Positions 1-6,628 of a DNA stretch of 17,738 nt are shown here, piece after piece. Source of the stretch: JAKPQD01 sp029572965 (GTDB taxonomy: Bacteria > Bacteroidota > Bacteroidia > Bacteroidales > DTGW01). The position numbers and the translations under genes were made by a program. Positions within the stretch are counted from its first letter, which is position 1. Every line of letters starts with the position of its first letter. The stretch is taken from assembly GCA_035374585.1 (NCBI GenBank), contig DAOSPF010000062.1, positions 1 to 17,738 on the forward strand. Reading direction: 5' to 3'. The notes beneath the pieces were generated by a model. It was not told the origin of the DNA, made no database searches, and saw only the letters and a program-made list of their open reading frames with translations.

Positions 1-21
1 TAAGGCGATAAGAGTTTTTGA

Positions 22-47
22 GCAACTTTTTTCGATAAAAAAGTTGC
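22..47. terminator. Perfect hairpin, possible terminator of an off-window gene
   Basis: An 11-bp perfect inverted repeat, GCAACTTTTTT (22-32) and AAAAAAGTTGC (37-47), encloses the tetranucleotide CGAT. Each arm holds a run of six T or A next to the loop, so transcripts from either side form the same stem. No separate U-tract follows the stem, so it is not a textbook intrinsic terminator. The rest of 1-185 holds no recognisable gene. A smaller dyad, ATGTCC/GGACAT at 147-166, lies 19 nt downstream of the stop of the minus-strand hydrolase and could be a weak 3' structure for that gene. Confidence 0.4.
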
Positions 48-185
48 ATAGAGACTTAGTATTTATTGCTTTTTAAATATTAATTGACAATGTTATTCTT
101 TCATCGAATTGTCGTTATTTGATGTAACCTGTTTTCTATAAATATGATGTCCACCGCGGCGGACATATAAATCTAAACAAATCTT

Positions 186-1616
186 TTATTTGGGCAAAAT
201 ATTCACCAAAACCCTTTTATACCTTGATAATTGCGGGGTTCCTTTGTCGGTAACTTTTAAAATGAAATGAACAGTTTCTTTTTTAGACACTTCAGGAGCT
301 ACGATATATGCGCCTCTGGCATTCTCTGCTGAATTGAGAGGTATCATCTTTTTGTACGTCCCTGCTTCGGGGTAGTTGAACCATAGGAAACTGAGGTTAT
401 CGCCATCAGGGTCGGTAGAATTGCTGGCATCTAGTCCAAACCCTTCGCCTGACTTGACCGTTAAAGTATCTGCATGGCTAAGTACAGGCACCGGCGGGTG
501 ATTGACTTCACTGAATGGTTTGGTACACCAGTCCATGCGGGCTGCGAAGTCATTCTGAAAGTCATCACGCCAGCGCCAAAGGGTTACCTTGTAATCGGTA
601 AAGGTTGAGGTGTCTGGCTTTATCGAACGTCCATAATCATTGTGGAGGTAAGGAGTGTAAGTGTCAATGGCGTTGGTCCAGATAGCTCTTGTCTCGGGTT
701 CGTTAGGAGCACCAGAGCTTCCTTTCTTATGTTTTGCAAAATCAGGTTTGTACAGCTCGTAACGACCGCCCCATCCACCATATTCAGGATGCTCAGGAAC
801 ATTAAGCCCATTAGGTATCAAAGATAGCCAGGATGGCGTATCGCCTTCCATGCCGTAAGATACATCGGGATATTCAGCACCAAGCGGGCCATGCCCCTGC
901 TGAATGTGCTGAGCAAGCCACGAGTTGCTTATTTTTTCGTTGTTTACCCCATCTATGAAGCTGTTTATGGCCGACCATGTGGCACTTCCGTAGTCGTCGC
1001 CCGGGCTGACAATGTAAAACAGCTCAGGGAAATTGTTACGAATCCAAATGCCGCTGTCATCCTGGTCTGAAATGGTATATATCCTGAGTTTGGCCAGCAA
1101 TCGCTTGGCTTCTGCTTTTGACATGGTGTGGCTTATTTTGTGTAAAGCTTGCGCCAAAGTGTTAACACCACCCCAAGTGGCAACCCACAATGGGCGTTCG
1201 TCATCTTCTTTCAATACTTTTATTATCCATTCTGAGCCTTCAGAGTCGTTTCCTTCGCCAACGCCCAGCATTCCGTATTTTGGTAAACCTTGTTTTACTG
1301 TATTAAGTAAAAATTGAGCTTCTGGAAATCCAGTCTCGTGTTTTAACAGGTTTGGCTGAACTTTTTTATATGCTTCAATTAATTTTTTAATAGACTCAGG
1401 GGCTATGCTTGTCCTTTTCCATACAGAAGTTGTAGCTATAAGTCCTTTAATGTCTATTTGGTTTGAATATAAGAGCAGACGGACTAAAGATTCGGTATCG
1501 TCCACCTCGGCCTCAATATCGGTCAAAACAATCAACCGGCTTTTTTGGCCTGACAAAGTAGAAGTAGAGAATGTTATAAAAACAACTGAAAGCAGGATTA
1601 ACATGCACTTTTTCAT
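186..1616 (-). CDS. Secreted Sde182/DUF1593-family nucleoside-hydrolase-like protein
   Basis: A 476-residue exported protein. Residues 1-24 form a signal peptide (MKK, hydrophobic stretch, then a cleavage region near LSGQ). The mature protein opens with LTDIEAEVDD (31-40), the Asp-rich metal-binding loop typical of the nucleoside-hydrolase fold. A Rossmann-like domain runs to about residue 330 and includes WVATWGGVNTLAQAL. From about 375 to the end lies an Ig-like beta domain (DASNSTDPDGDNLSFLWFNY) like the C-terminal domain of Saccharophagus Sde_0182. Members are annotated as cellulose-binding or DUF1593 proteins; the true substrate is not established, but a glycosidic or N-ribosidic bond is plausible. 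The length is usual for the family, so the gene looks intact. The ATG at 1614-1616 is chosen because the signal peptide starts there. The divergent AraC-type gene at 1825 is the obvious candidate regulator. Family assignment is strong, function weak. Confidence 0.85.
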   Translation of the reverse strand: MKKCMLILLSVVFITFSTSTLSGQKSRLIVLTDIEAEVDDTESLVRLLLYSNQIDIKGLIATTSVWKRTSIAPESIKKLIEAYKKVQPNLLKHETGFPEAQFLLNTVKQGLPKYGMLGVGEGNDSEGSEWIIKVLKEDDERPLWVATWGGVNTLAQALHKISHTMSKAEAKRLLAKLRIYTISDQDDSGIWIRNNFPELFYIVSPGDDYGSATWSAINSFIDGVNNEKISNSWLAQHIQQGHGPLGAEYPDVSYGMEGDTPSWLSLIPNGLNVPEHPEYGGWGGRYELYKPDFAKHKKGSSGAPNEPETRAIWTNAIDTYTPYLHNDYGRSIKPDTSTFTDYKVTLWRWRDDFQNDFAARMDWCTKPFSEVNHPPVPVLSHADTLTVKSGEGFGLDASNSTDPDGDNLSFLWFNYPEAGTYKKMIPLNSAENARGAYIVAPEVSKKETVHFILKVTDKGTPQLSRYKRVLVNILPK

Positions 1617-1687
1617 AAGTATAGTAATTAGTGTATCAATGTCATTAAGTTAAGGCTATATTTTTGATAAATCAATCATCAAACATC

Positions 1688-1732
1688 CTTCGACTCCGCT
1701 CAGGGTGACTGTCAGACTGAGCGGAGTCGAAG
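1688..1732. repeat. Palindromic REP-like repeat between divergent genes
   Basis: A perfect 16-bp inverted repeat: CTTCGACTCCGCTCAG (1688-1703) and CTGAGCGGAGTCGAAG (1717-1732). The 13-nt centre carries a further small dyad, TGAC-T-GTCA (1706-1714). It is GC-rich against very AT-rich flanks. From memory, repeats with this CTTCGACTCCGCTCAG core are scattered in many Bacteroidota genomes and behave like REP/palindromic intergenic elements, so it is probably a dispersed repeat and not an operator of the flanking genes. It could also act as a bidirectional structure between the two promoters. Confidence 0.75.
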
Positions 1733-1824
1733 TCTTTTTCAGAACTAAACGACATTGATTTGTTTTATAAATTGTAAATTTAGCCTCGAATTTTTGTTAT
1801 AACTACCTGTTTTTGTAAATAAAT

Positions 1825-2673
1825 ATGTTGGATTCCGAGAATTTGAATAAATTCAATGAAAAACGCAACGAGTTTAAACCTTATGGCCTGACCTGCGAGT
1901 TATGGACGCCAAGTGTAATGCGTAAACCAGATAGGCATAATGAGGTGGAGATTAACTATTTTCTGGAAGGCGAGATGACCTATTTGGTGCAAGACAAAAA
2001 GATTACCATTCCGGCGCGGCGTTTTGCAATTTTCTGGGGACTTGTGCCGCACCAAATCGTCCAGTATGAAGGAAATACGCCGTACTTTGTTTGTACTATC
2101 CCTTTTTCACAGTTTTTGGAATGGAAGCTTCCGGTATTATTTGTTGACAGGGTACTGAAAGGGGAAGTGCTTATTGATGCCTCTGAAAAATCAGCAATTT
2201 ATGATGAATATCTGCTCAATAACTGGATAAATGACATAAGTAAAAGTCCGTCTATTGAATTAATCTTGCTGGAGATGCATGCACGATTGTACCGAATGGC
2301 AGTAAGCAATATTCCTGCTGAAACAAAAGAGCATCTTTCTATACATACACATGAAATAAGCCAGGTAGAACAAATAGCTATTTATATAGCCCAAAATTAC
2401 TGCAACCCGATTAAAGTGTCGGATATTGGCAAGGCTGTTGGCCTGCATCCGGATTATGCCAATGCTATTTTCAAAAAAGCCTTTGGCTGTACCCTGACAG
2501 AGTATATTATTGACGAACGCATTGCCCATGCTCAACGAAAGCTTGTAGCAACTAATGAAAGCATTACTGCTATTGCTTTTGAATGTGGTTTCAATTCAAT
2601 GAGCCGATTCAATGCTGCTTTTCTGAAAGTGAATGGCTGTACTCCAAGAGAGTTCAGAAAAAGGTTTCAGTAA
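1825..2673 (+). CDS. AraC-family transcriptional regulator with N-terminal cupin
   Basis: A 282-residue cytoplasmic regulator. The N-terminal half (about 25-165) is a cupin-type ligand-binding domain with the pattern HNEVEINYFLEGEMTYLV near residues 38-55 and FWGLVPHQIVQYE, as in sugar-responsive AraC proteins. The C-terminal region (about 180-282) has the two HTH motifs of AraC/XylS proteins: IKVSDIGKAVGLHPDYANAI, then SITAIAFECGFNSMSRFNAA followed by F-x-K-x-N-G-C-T-P-R-E-F-R, the signature segment. Length matches the family. The gene is divergent from the secreted Sde182-like hydrolase, which suggests that it controls that hydrolase or nearby carbohydrate genes off the window. The ligand cannot be read from the sequence. 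The start ATG at 1825 follows a long AT-rich leader. Confidence 0.92.
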   Translation: MLDSENLNKFNEKRNEFKPYGLTCELWTPSVMRKPDRHNEVEINYFLEGEMTYLVQDKKITIPARRFAIFWGLVPHQIVQYEGNTPYFVCTIPFSQFLEWKLPVLFVDRVLKGEVLIDASEKSAIYDEYLLNNWINDISKSPSIELILLEMHARLYRMAVSNIPAETKEHLSIHTHEISQVEQIAIYIAQNYCNPIKVSDIGKAVGLHPDYANAIFKKAFGCTLTEYIIDERIAHAQRKLVATNESITAIAFECGFNSMSRFNAAFLKVNGCTPREFRKRFQ

Positions 2674-2726
2674 AACATATGTTAGTAATACAACGGCAGT
2701 TCAATGTAAAAGTAATTGTAAGATGC

Positions 2727-2750
2727 ATAAATATAATTATTTATCTTCTT
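2727..2750 (+). repeat. Left copy of 24-bp imperfect direct repeat flanking the element
   Basis: This 24-mer starts ATAAATATAATT and ends TTATCTTCTT. It matches 21 of 24 positions with 3033-3056, just past the right hairpin of the element; the first 12 bases are identical. This could be an aged target-site duplication, or the outermost part of the element itself. The last two bases overlap the left hairpin. Confidence 0.5.
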
Positions 2751-3029
2751 TCCTTTTTTCCTTGATGAAAAAAGGAAACGAAAAAAATCAAGAAAATTTA
2801 ACGCTATACGGTTTTTCATTGGTTAGCTTGCGCTTCGTAGGAACGCAAAATTTTCACGCTCTTATGAAGGGTAGTATTGGCAGTAGCTTTAAATCATAGG
2901 CTGCGAAGCAGACAAAAAGAGAATTCCTTATTTGGCTGTGAACTGTCTGAGCTAATCCGCCTTCGGGCGGAGGAGTGAGTTTTCACAGCCAGTCTTTTTT
3001 GGTTTCTTTTTTTGACGAAAAAAAGAAAC
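2749..3029. mobile_element. MITE-like non-coding element with hairpin terminal inverted repeats
   Basis: This element fills most of the gene-free stretch 2674-3155. The left end is a 12-bp hairpin, TTTCCTTTTTTC (2749-2760) with GAAAAAAGGAAA (2767-2778). The right end is a similar 12-bp hairpin, GTTTCTTTTTTT (3002-3013) with AAAAAAAGAAAC (3018-3029). The two ends are also inverted copies of each other, so they act as terminal inverted repeats about 280 bp apart. Inside lies a nested structure: GGCTGTGAA (2934-2942) pairs with TTCACAGCC (2982-2990) around a TCCGCC-TTCG-GGCGGA stem-loop (2956-2971). No transposase frame exists; the short ORFs here look spurious. Imperfect direct repeats flank it. 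The element type is inferred. Confidence 0.6.
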
Positions 3030-3032
3030 AAT

Positions 3033-3056
3033 ATAAATATAATTGATTATCTGCTT
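3033..3056 (+). repeat. Right copy of 24-bp imperfect direct repeat flanking the element
   Basis: This copy starts ATAAATATAATT and ends TTATCTGCTT. It differs from 2727-2750 at three positions (13, 14 and 21). It begins 3 nt after the right terminal hairpin. Low-complexity AT sequence makes chance similarity possible, but the placement on both sides of the inverted repeats is suggestive. Confidence 0.5.
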
Positions 3057-3135
3057 GTTAAAAAATACCTTATATCGAATTCACGTTAAAATAGTCTTTA
3101 GCCAATAACAAATTGTGTATTCAATTCATTAACTT

Positions 3136-3151
3136 TATAGTAAACACTATA
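3136..3151. promoter_or_regulatory. Dyad immediately upstream of the DUF438 gene
   Basis: TATAGT (3136-3141) and ACTATA (3146-3151) form a perfect 6-bp dyad with a 4-nt spacer, ending 4 nt before the ATG at 3156. A second, weaker dyad, AATTG-N6-CAATT, lies at 3111-3126. Either could be an operator for a dimeric regulator controlling the DUF438-HD operon. AT-rich dyads of this size can occur by chance, so confidence is low. Confidence 0.35.
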
Positions 3152-3155
3152 GGTT

Positions 3156-4355
3156 ATGTCAGAAATCATGGAAAACAGGAACGATAAGCTGAACAACTTG
3201 TTCGATTTTGCACATCGCCTCATTGATGGCGAAAATGGCAAAATGCTTATAGAAACATACCAACAGTCAATAAACACGGTAAATGCCGTGGATGCCATGC
3301 AGGTCTTTGACCGTCTTTTACAGGAAGGATACCAGGTAGAGAAGGTTAAAGCCAATGTAGGAAAGATTATCAATGTGTTTTTCAAAGCGTTGAGTACTGA
3401 CCATTGGACAAAACCTGACGAAGGACATTTTATGTATTACCTGATGCTCGAAAATAGGGAGGTAGAAAAGTTAATTGCTGACATTCGTCCTTATATCAAG
3501 ATGTTTCTAAAGTCTGATACTTTTGAAGCCCATGAATCGTTGCAAAAGCTGAGAGATTTCATTAGCAAAGTGAAGGAATACGAGCTGCATTACATTAAAA
3601 AAGAGAATATTCTCTTTCCATACCTTGAAAAGACGTTTACCCAGCACCGCTGTTTGCAGTTGATGTGGTCGTTTCATGATGATTTCAGGCGGAGTGTAAA
3701 AGCGCTGGAATTGCTTCTTCAGCCTGCTCGGCCTGATGTGAACGCTGTAAACACTGAGCTGGGAAAGCTGTTTTTTGTTATCATGCCCATTATTTTCAGG
3801 GAAGAGCAAATAGTCTTTCCGGTGGCAATACGCGCTATTCCTCATAAAATATGGAACGAAATGCTTGAGCAAAGTAAAGAGATTGGCTGGTGTTATGGTG
3901 TAACGCCTAAATATTCCGGGCGTACTTCCGGGAAAGAAGTTTTCAATGGCTTGGTTAACTTGGGCTCTGGGTTTCTGAAGCCCGAACAACTCATCCTGCT
4001 GCTTAACAACTTGCCGGTGGATATTACCTTTGTGGACGAAAACGATGAGGTATGTTACTTTTCAGAAGCAAAAGACCGTATATTCCCTCGTTCTAAGGCT
4101 ATCATAGGCCGTAAGGTGCAAAACTGCCATCCACCCGAAAGTGTGCATGTGGTAACCCAGATAGTAGAAGCTTTCCGTAATGGCACAAAAGACCATGCCG
4201 ATTTTTGGATACAAATGAAAAACCATTTCATCTATATTCGTTACTTTGCAATGCGTAACGAAAATGGCCAGTATAAAGGGACTGTTGAAGTGAGCCAGGA
4301 TGTTACTGATATTAGGGCATTGCAGGGTCAGCAAAGATTGTTAGATTGGAAATAA
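3156..4355 (+). CDS. DUF438 domain / hemerythrin-HHE / PAS protein
   Basis: A 399-residue soluble protein with the canonical DUF438 architecture. Residues 8-75 are the DUF438 helical domain. Residues 88-235 are a hemerythrin-like HHE four-helix bundle with candidate metal ligands H91, E99, H145, E150, H174 and E216/E217 (HYIKKENILFP and FREEQIVFP are the clearest motifs). Residues 275-390 form a PAS domain with the family's NCHPPESV signature (323-330). A di-iron site binding O2 or NO coupled to a PAS sensor is the expected biochemistry; known members come largely from anaerobes and are linked by context to oxygen or nitrosative stress. No catalytic output domain is visible. The HD-domain gene follows after 8 nt, so the two are probably co-transcribed and the HD protein is a candidate partner. 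Start at ATG 3156; the length is normal. Confidence 0.88.
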   Translation: MSEIMENRNDKLNNLFDFAHRLIDGENGKMLIETYQQSINTVNAVDAMQVFDRLLQEGYQVEKVKANVGKIINVFFKALSTDHWTKPDEGHFMYYLMLENREVEKLIADIRPYIKMFLKSDTFEAHESLQKLRDFISKVKEYELHYIKKENILFPYLEKTFTQHRCLQLMWSFHDDFRRSVKALELLLQPARPDVNAVNTELGKLFFVIMPIIFREEQIVFPVAIRAIPHKIWNEMLEQSKEIGWCYGVTPKYSGRTSGKEVFNGLVNLGSGFLKPEQLILLLNNLPVDITFVDENDEVCYFSEAKDRIFPRSKAIIGRKVQNCHPPESVHVVTQIVEAFRNGTKDHADFWIQMKNHFIYIRYFAMRNENGQYKGTVEVSQDVTDIRALQGQQRLLDWK

Positions 4356-4363
4356 AAGGTTTT

Positions 4364-4855
4364 ATGATACAGCAAGTTTTAAATGAAATGATAGCGTACT
4401 TTGGCAACGATGTGCGCCGTATAAACCATGCTATTAAAGTTTATGGCTTTGCTACAGCCATTGGACGAACCGAAAATCTTGAGGCACAATCTGTGCAGAT
4501 TCTTGAGACTGCAGCTATTTTGCATGATATAGGTATTCCCGTATCGGAAAAGAAATACGGCTCATGCATTGGTAAATATCAGGAATTAGAAGGCCCTCCA
4601 ATTGCCAGGGCTATACTGGAAAAGATTGGAACCCCTGCCAATATCATTGACCGGGTATGCTTTCTTATCGGGAACCATCATACCTACACCAAAATCGATA
4701 ATATCGATTTTCAAATCCTTGTAGAAGCTGATTTTCTGGTGAATATTTTTGAAGATGAAATGTATAGCAGCGTGAAGAGTATTGGCGAAAAATATTTCAA
4801 AACCAAGACTGGCTCTCAAATTCTATACACTTTATATCCGAAGAATAATGGTTAA
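4364..4855 (+). CDS. HD-domain phosphohydrolase-like protein
   Basis: A 163-residue cytoplasmic protein of the HD superfamily. Metal-binding residues are visible in order: H22 (RRINHA), the H54-D55 pair (AAILHDIG), H105-H106 (GNHHTY) and D123 (VEADFLVN). This order fits an HD hydrolase of about one domain, without the GYP signature of c-di-GMP phosphodiesterases, so the substrate is probably a nucleotide or another phosphoester. The chosen start is ATG 4364, with AAAGG seven nt upstream, 8 nt after the DUF438 stop. A TTG at 4346 would add six residues and overlap the upstream gene. The tight spacing implies that it is translated from the DUF438 mRNA, perhaps as the output of that sensor. Specific substrate unknown. 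Confidence 0.85.
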   Translation: MIQQVLNEMIAYFGNDVRRINHAIKVYGFATAIGRTENLEAQSVQILETAAILHDIGIPVSEKKYGSCIGKYQELEGPPIARAILEKIGTPANIIDRVCFLIGNHHTYTKIDNIDFQILVEADFLVNIFEDEMYSSVKSIGEKYFKTKTGSQILYTLYPKNNG

Positions 4856-4901
4856 TGAAATTTGGGCTTGGGGTAGGTTTGGTTGTTAAGAGTAAATGCT
4901 T

Positions 4902-5027
4902 AACGCTTCCCGGCTATGCGGCGTGCCGGATACACGGAGCCACCGCCGTCACAACCGATAACAAATGTAATGGAAAGAACGGACTTTTGCAACTTGCTAA
5001 ACCCAGCATGACGTATGAGCTGTTGTT
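4902..5027 (-). repeat. attC-like repeat copy A, downstream of the toxin gene
   Basis: Read on the minus strand, this 126-bp element starts 11 nt after the toxin stop codon. Its ends resemble those of 5681-5802: the outer segment 4902-4924 matches 18 of 24 aligned columns and 4998-5027 matches 22 of 30. About 70 bp between them differ apart from a shared CCACCG (4940-4945). The two ends are imperfect inverted repeats of each other (AAC..GCT and ATGC..GG in both orientations), so a long folded hairpin is possible. The minus-strand 3' end reads GTTAAGC, matching the integron GTTRRRY core, but the other end (TAACAAC) does not match RYYYAAC. The weak ORF across this region is not considered a gene. 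Confidence 0.55.
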
Positions 5028-5038
5028 ACTATGCGTTT

Positions 5039-5386
5039 TTATTCTAAATCCAGTATTATTTGAATATTCTCCTTAACCTTCTCAATTAAGTCTTTGGGTA
5101 AATCTCCCATTTTCCTAACCAATCTTCTGTTATCAATTGCTCTAATTTGATCAATCATAATGTCGCAATTTTCATTTAATCCAGCTTTCCCTTTGCTAAT
5201 ATGAACTCGCAATATATCACTATCTTTCTGAACATTAGTAGTGATTGGACATATTATTGTTGAAGGATGAACTTTGTTCAAATGGTTTGTCTGGATTACC
5301 AAAACCGGTCTAACTTTTCCCGTTTCTGTGCCTCGCTGTGGTTCCAAATCAGCTATCCAAATGTCATATTGCTTTATTGTTGTCAT
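5039..5386 (-). CDS. MazF/PemK-family type II toxin (mRNA interferase)
   Basis: A 115-residue protein with the PemK/MazF fold. It starts with the beta-strand motif YDIWIADLEPQRGTETGKVRP, has the conserved KVRPVLVIQ stretch with candidate catalytic Arg26, and ICPITTN with candidate Thr49/Thr50. Members cleave single-stranded mRNA at short sequences and are neutralised by a co-encoded antitoxin. The ATG at 5386 lies inside the end of the upstream antitoxin gene (23-nt overlap), a normal arrangement for translational coupling. Length matches the family and there is no frameshift, so it is probably functional. The gene is on the minus strand, opposite to the HD gene before it and the propeller operon after it, and belongs to the AT-rich accessory block. 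Confidence 0.92.
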   Translation of the reverse strand: MTTIKQYDIWIADLEPQRGTETGKVRPVLVIQTNHLNKVHPSTIICPITTNVQKDSDILRVHISKGKAGLNENCDIMIDQIRAIDNRRLVRKMGDLPKDLIEKVKENIQIILDLE

Positions 5387-5603
5387 TGAGTGCTTCGAAT
5401 TCGATTAATACTTTCATTGATTCATCCTTTACTAATTCTGATTCTTTTTCTAATCTCTTTGCAAGTAATGCCTGTTTTTGAATTCTATTGTAATAATCTA
5501 TCGCCTCACTTATGTATTTGTTTCTTGTCTTATGGACTATTGAGACAACTTTCTCAGTTTCCTGAAAAATTGTATCATTCAATCTTAACGATAATGTTTT
5601 CAT
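5364..5603 (-). CDS. Ribbon-helix-helix antitoxin partner of MazF-like toxin
   Basis: A 79-residue protein. The N-terminal 45 residues (LSLRLNDTIFQETEKVV...NKYISEAIDYYNR) have the beta-strand, helix, helix pattern of RHH/CopG DNA-binding domains. The C-terminal part is charged and helical (KRLEKESELVKDESMKVLIEFEAL), the kind of flexible tail that wraps the toxin. The gene precedes and overlaps the toxin gene by 23 nt, the classic antitoxin-first order. It should bind its own promoter; a candidate operator lies at 5635-5660. The start ATG 5603 lies about 20 nt downstream of a TANNTTTG box. Assignment rests on fold pattern and operon context. Confidence 0.85.
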   Translation of the reverse strand: MKTLSLRLNDTIFQETEKVVSIVHKTRNKYISEAIDYYNRIQKQALLAKRLEKESELVKDESMKVLIEFEALNDNNKAI

Positions 5604-5622
5604 GTCAAATCATATTTTGGTA

Positions 5623-5660
5623 CAAAAATAATCAATCTTATTTGTATATCATAATAAGAT
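5623..5660 (-). promoter_or_regulatory. Toxin-antitoxin promoter with operator dyad
   Basis: On the minus strand TATTTTTG (plus 5623-5630) matches the Bacteroidota -7 consensus TANNTTTG. Directly upstream is an 8-bp perfect dyad, ATCTTATT (5635-5642) and AATAAGAT (5653-5660), with a 10-nt spacer, covering the -33 region. A clear -33 TTG is not seen. This is the position expected for the autoregulatory site of the RHH antitoxin. Confidence 0.5.
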
Positions 5661-5680
5661 GTCATTTTTTAATGCAAGGC

Positions 5681-5802
5681 AACGTCTTCCATCTATGTGG
5701 TGTTCACGAATCTGCCACCGACTGTTTTACCCTTGGTGAAACTCATTGCGGGATGAGACGCTCGCACATCCTTTAAATCCGGCATGTTTATGATTCGTTG
5801 TT
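5681..5802 (-). repeat. attC-like repeat copy B, downstream of the orphan membrane gene
   Basis: A 122-bp element homologous at both ends to 4902-5027 and placed equivalently, 9 nt after the stop codon of the 5812-6483 gene. The minus-strand 5' side reads ACCCAACAACG, in which ACCCAAC matches the RYYYAAC integron core; the 3' side ends CGTTGCCT, which only partly matches GTTRRRY. Terminal AACG and CGTT can pair. The middle about 70 bp differs from copy A except for CCACCG at 5715-5720, and contains its own small stem around 5750-5772. Two homologous elements with conserved inverted ends and variable centres, each behind a minus-strand gene, is the layout of integron cassettes, though no integrase is in view. 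Confidence 0.55.
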
Positions 5803-5811
5803 GGGTATAGG

Positions 5812-6483
5812 TTATTTTATCTTGTTAAAATCCGCTCTAATATTAACTTTCTTTATATTAATATCTGAATACCAATTAGTAATTGTAGTTATTAAACTTT
5901 GGCTAGAACTTTTAAAGTTAAGATATGTCTTATAAGCCTCAGCATTGCCTTGATAATAATCAATCCTTTTATTACCAGAATTAAATATTTCATCATCATT
6001 TAATATCTTCGATTCCAAAATAACCATTTTATCACTTATTAAATTCATCTCATCATAAGTAATAACCTCACAAAAAGAATTTTGAAATTTTATAAGTTCA
6101 TCAGCAATCTCAATCGGCATTAAGGGATTATAGGCGAATCCTTTCAAATCCATAATCTGAGTTGAATTAAAAAAAACAACTGGAAAATCAAGGTACTCAT
6201 TCTCCAACTTAAAATTTGATTTTGAAAACTCAAACAAAGTCCACGTCTTTAAATCTCCACCGTACATATTACCAGCCGATAATCCATAAGTAATTTTTAT
6301 ATATGTCGTATTTAAACAGTAAACTAAATCATTCACAACTTTAATCTTATCTTCAGTTGCTTTTCTTTTGGCAAAATTTTGATTTATAAAAATAGCAACA
6401 AATAAAGTTAAGCTACTTACTAATAATCCAACTGATTGCAGAATCAATTTGGTAGTCTCAATATTATTACAAAGTATATTCAT
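5812..6483 (-). CDS. Orphan N-terminally membrane-anchored protein
   Basis: A 223-residue protein that I do not recognise. Residues 10-34 form one hydrophobic helix (LILQSVGLLVSSLTLFVAIFI) followed by FAKRK, a positive patch that by the inside rule keeps the remaining about 185 residues in the cytoplasm. The rest is rich in Asn, Ile, Lys and Tyr, predicted mostly helical, and without a catalytic motif that I can see. The codon and base composition are more AT-rich than the neighbouring core genes, which suggests horizontal acquisition. It lies on the minus strand upstream of the toxin-antitoxin pair and separated from it by repeat copy B. Proteins of this general shape occur among accessory and cassette genes. 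Function unknown; that it is a real gene is likely from length and coherent topology. Confidence 0.65.
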   Translation of the reverse strand: MNILCNNIETTKLILQSVGLLVSSLTLFVAIFINQNFAKRKATEDKIKVVNDLVYCLNTTYIKITYGLSAGNMYGGDLKTWTLFEFSKSNFKLENEYLDFPVVFFNSTQIMDLKGFAYNPLMPIEIADELIKFQNSFCEVITYDEMNLISDKMVILESKILNDDEIFNSGNKRIDYYQGNAEAYKTYLNFKSSSQSLITTITNWYSDINIKKVNIRADFNKIK

Positions 6484-6628
6484 TGCTTATCGTGTTTTTA
6501 ACTTATACTCAACTTATGTATAACAGCCTTAATCCCATTTCTTCCACCTTTATCAAAAGTAAATAATATAAGCTCATTATCAAAATCATAGTCCATTCAA
6601 AATTGTCTGTCTATAGCTAAAAATGCTG

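Noticed and set aside
2633..2899. 88-residue plus-strand ORF after the AraC gene
   Set aside because: It starts inside the AraC gene in another frame and crosses the MITE-like element; no protein-like pattern is visible.
2749..3029. CRISPR array or riboswitch in the gene-free stretch
   Set aside because: There are no regularly spaced direct repeats, and the hairpins sit at the ends and centre of one element, with no link to a downstream coding start.
4855..5076. 73-residue plus-strand ORF starting in the HD gene stop (TAATG)
   Set aside because: It runs through the attC-like repeat and into the end of the toxin gene on the other strand, and its peptide looks like translated repeat sequence.
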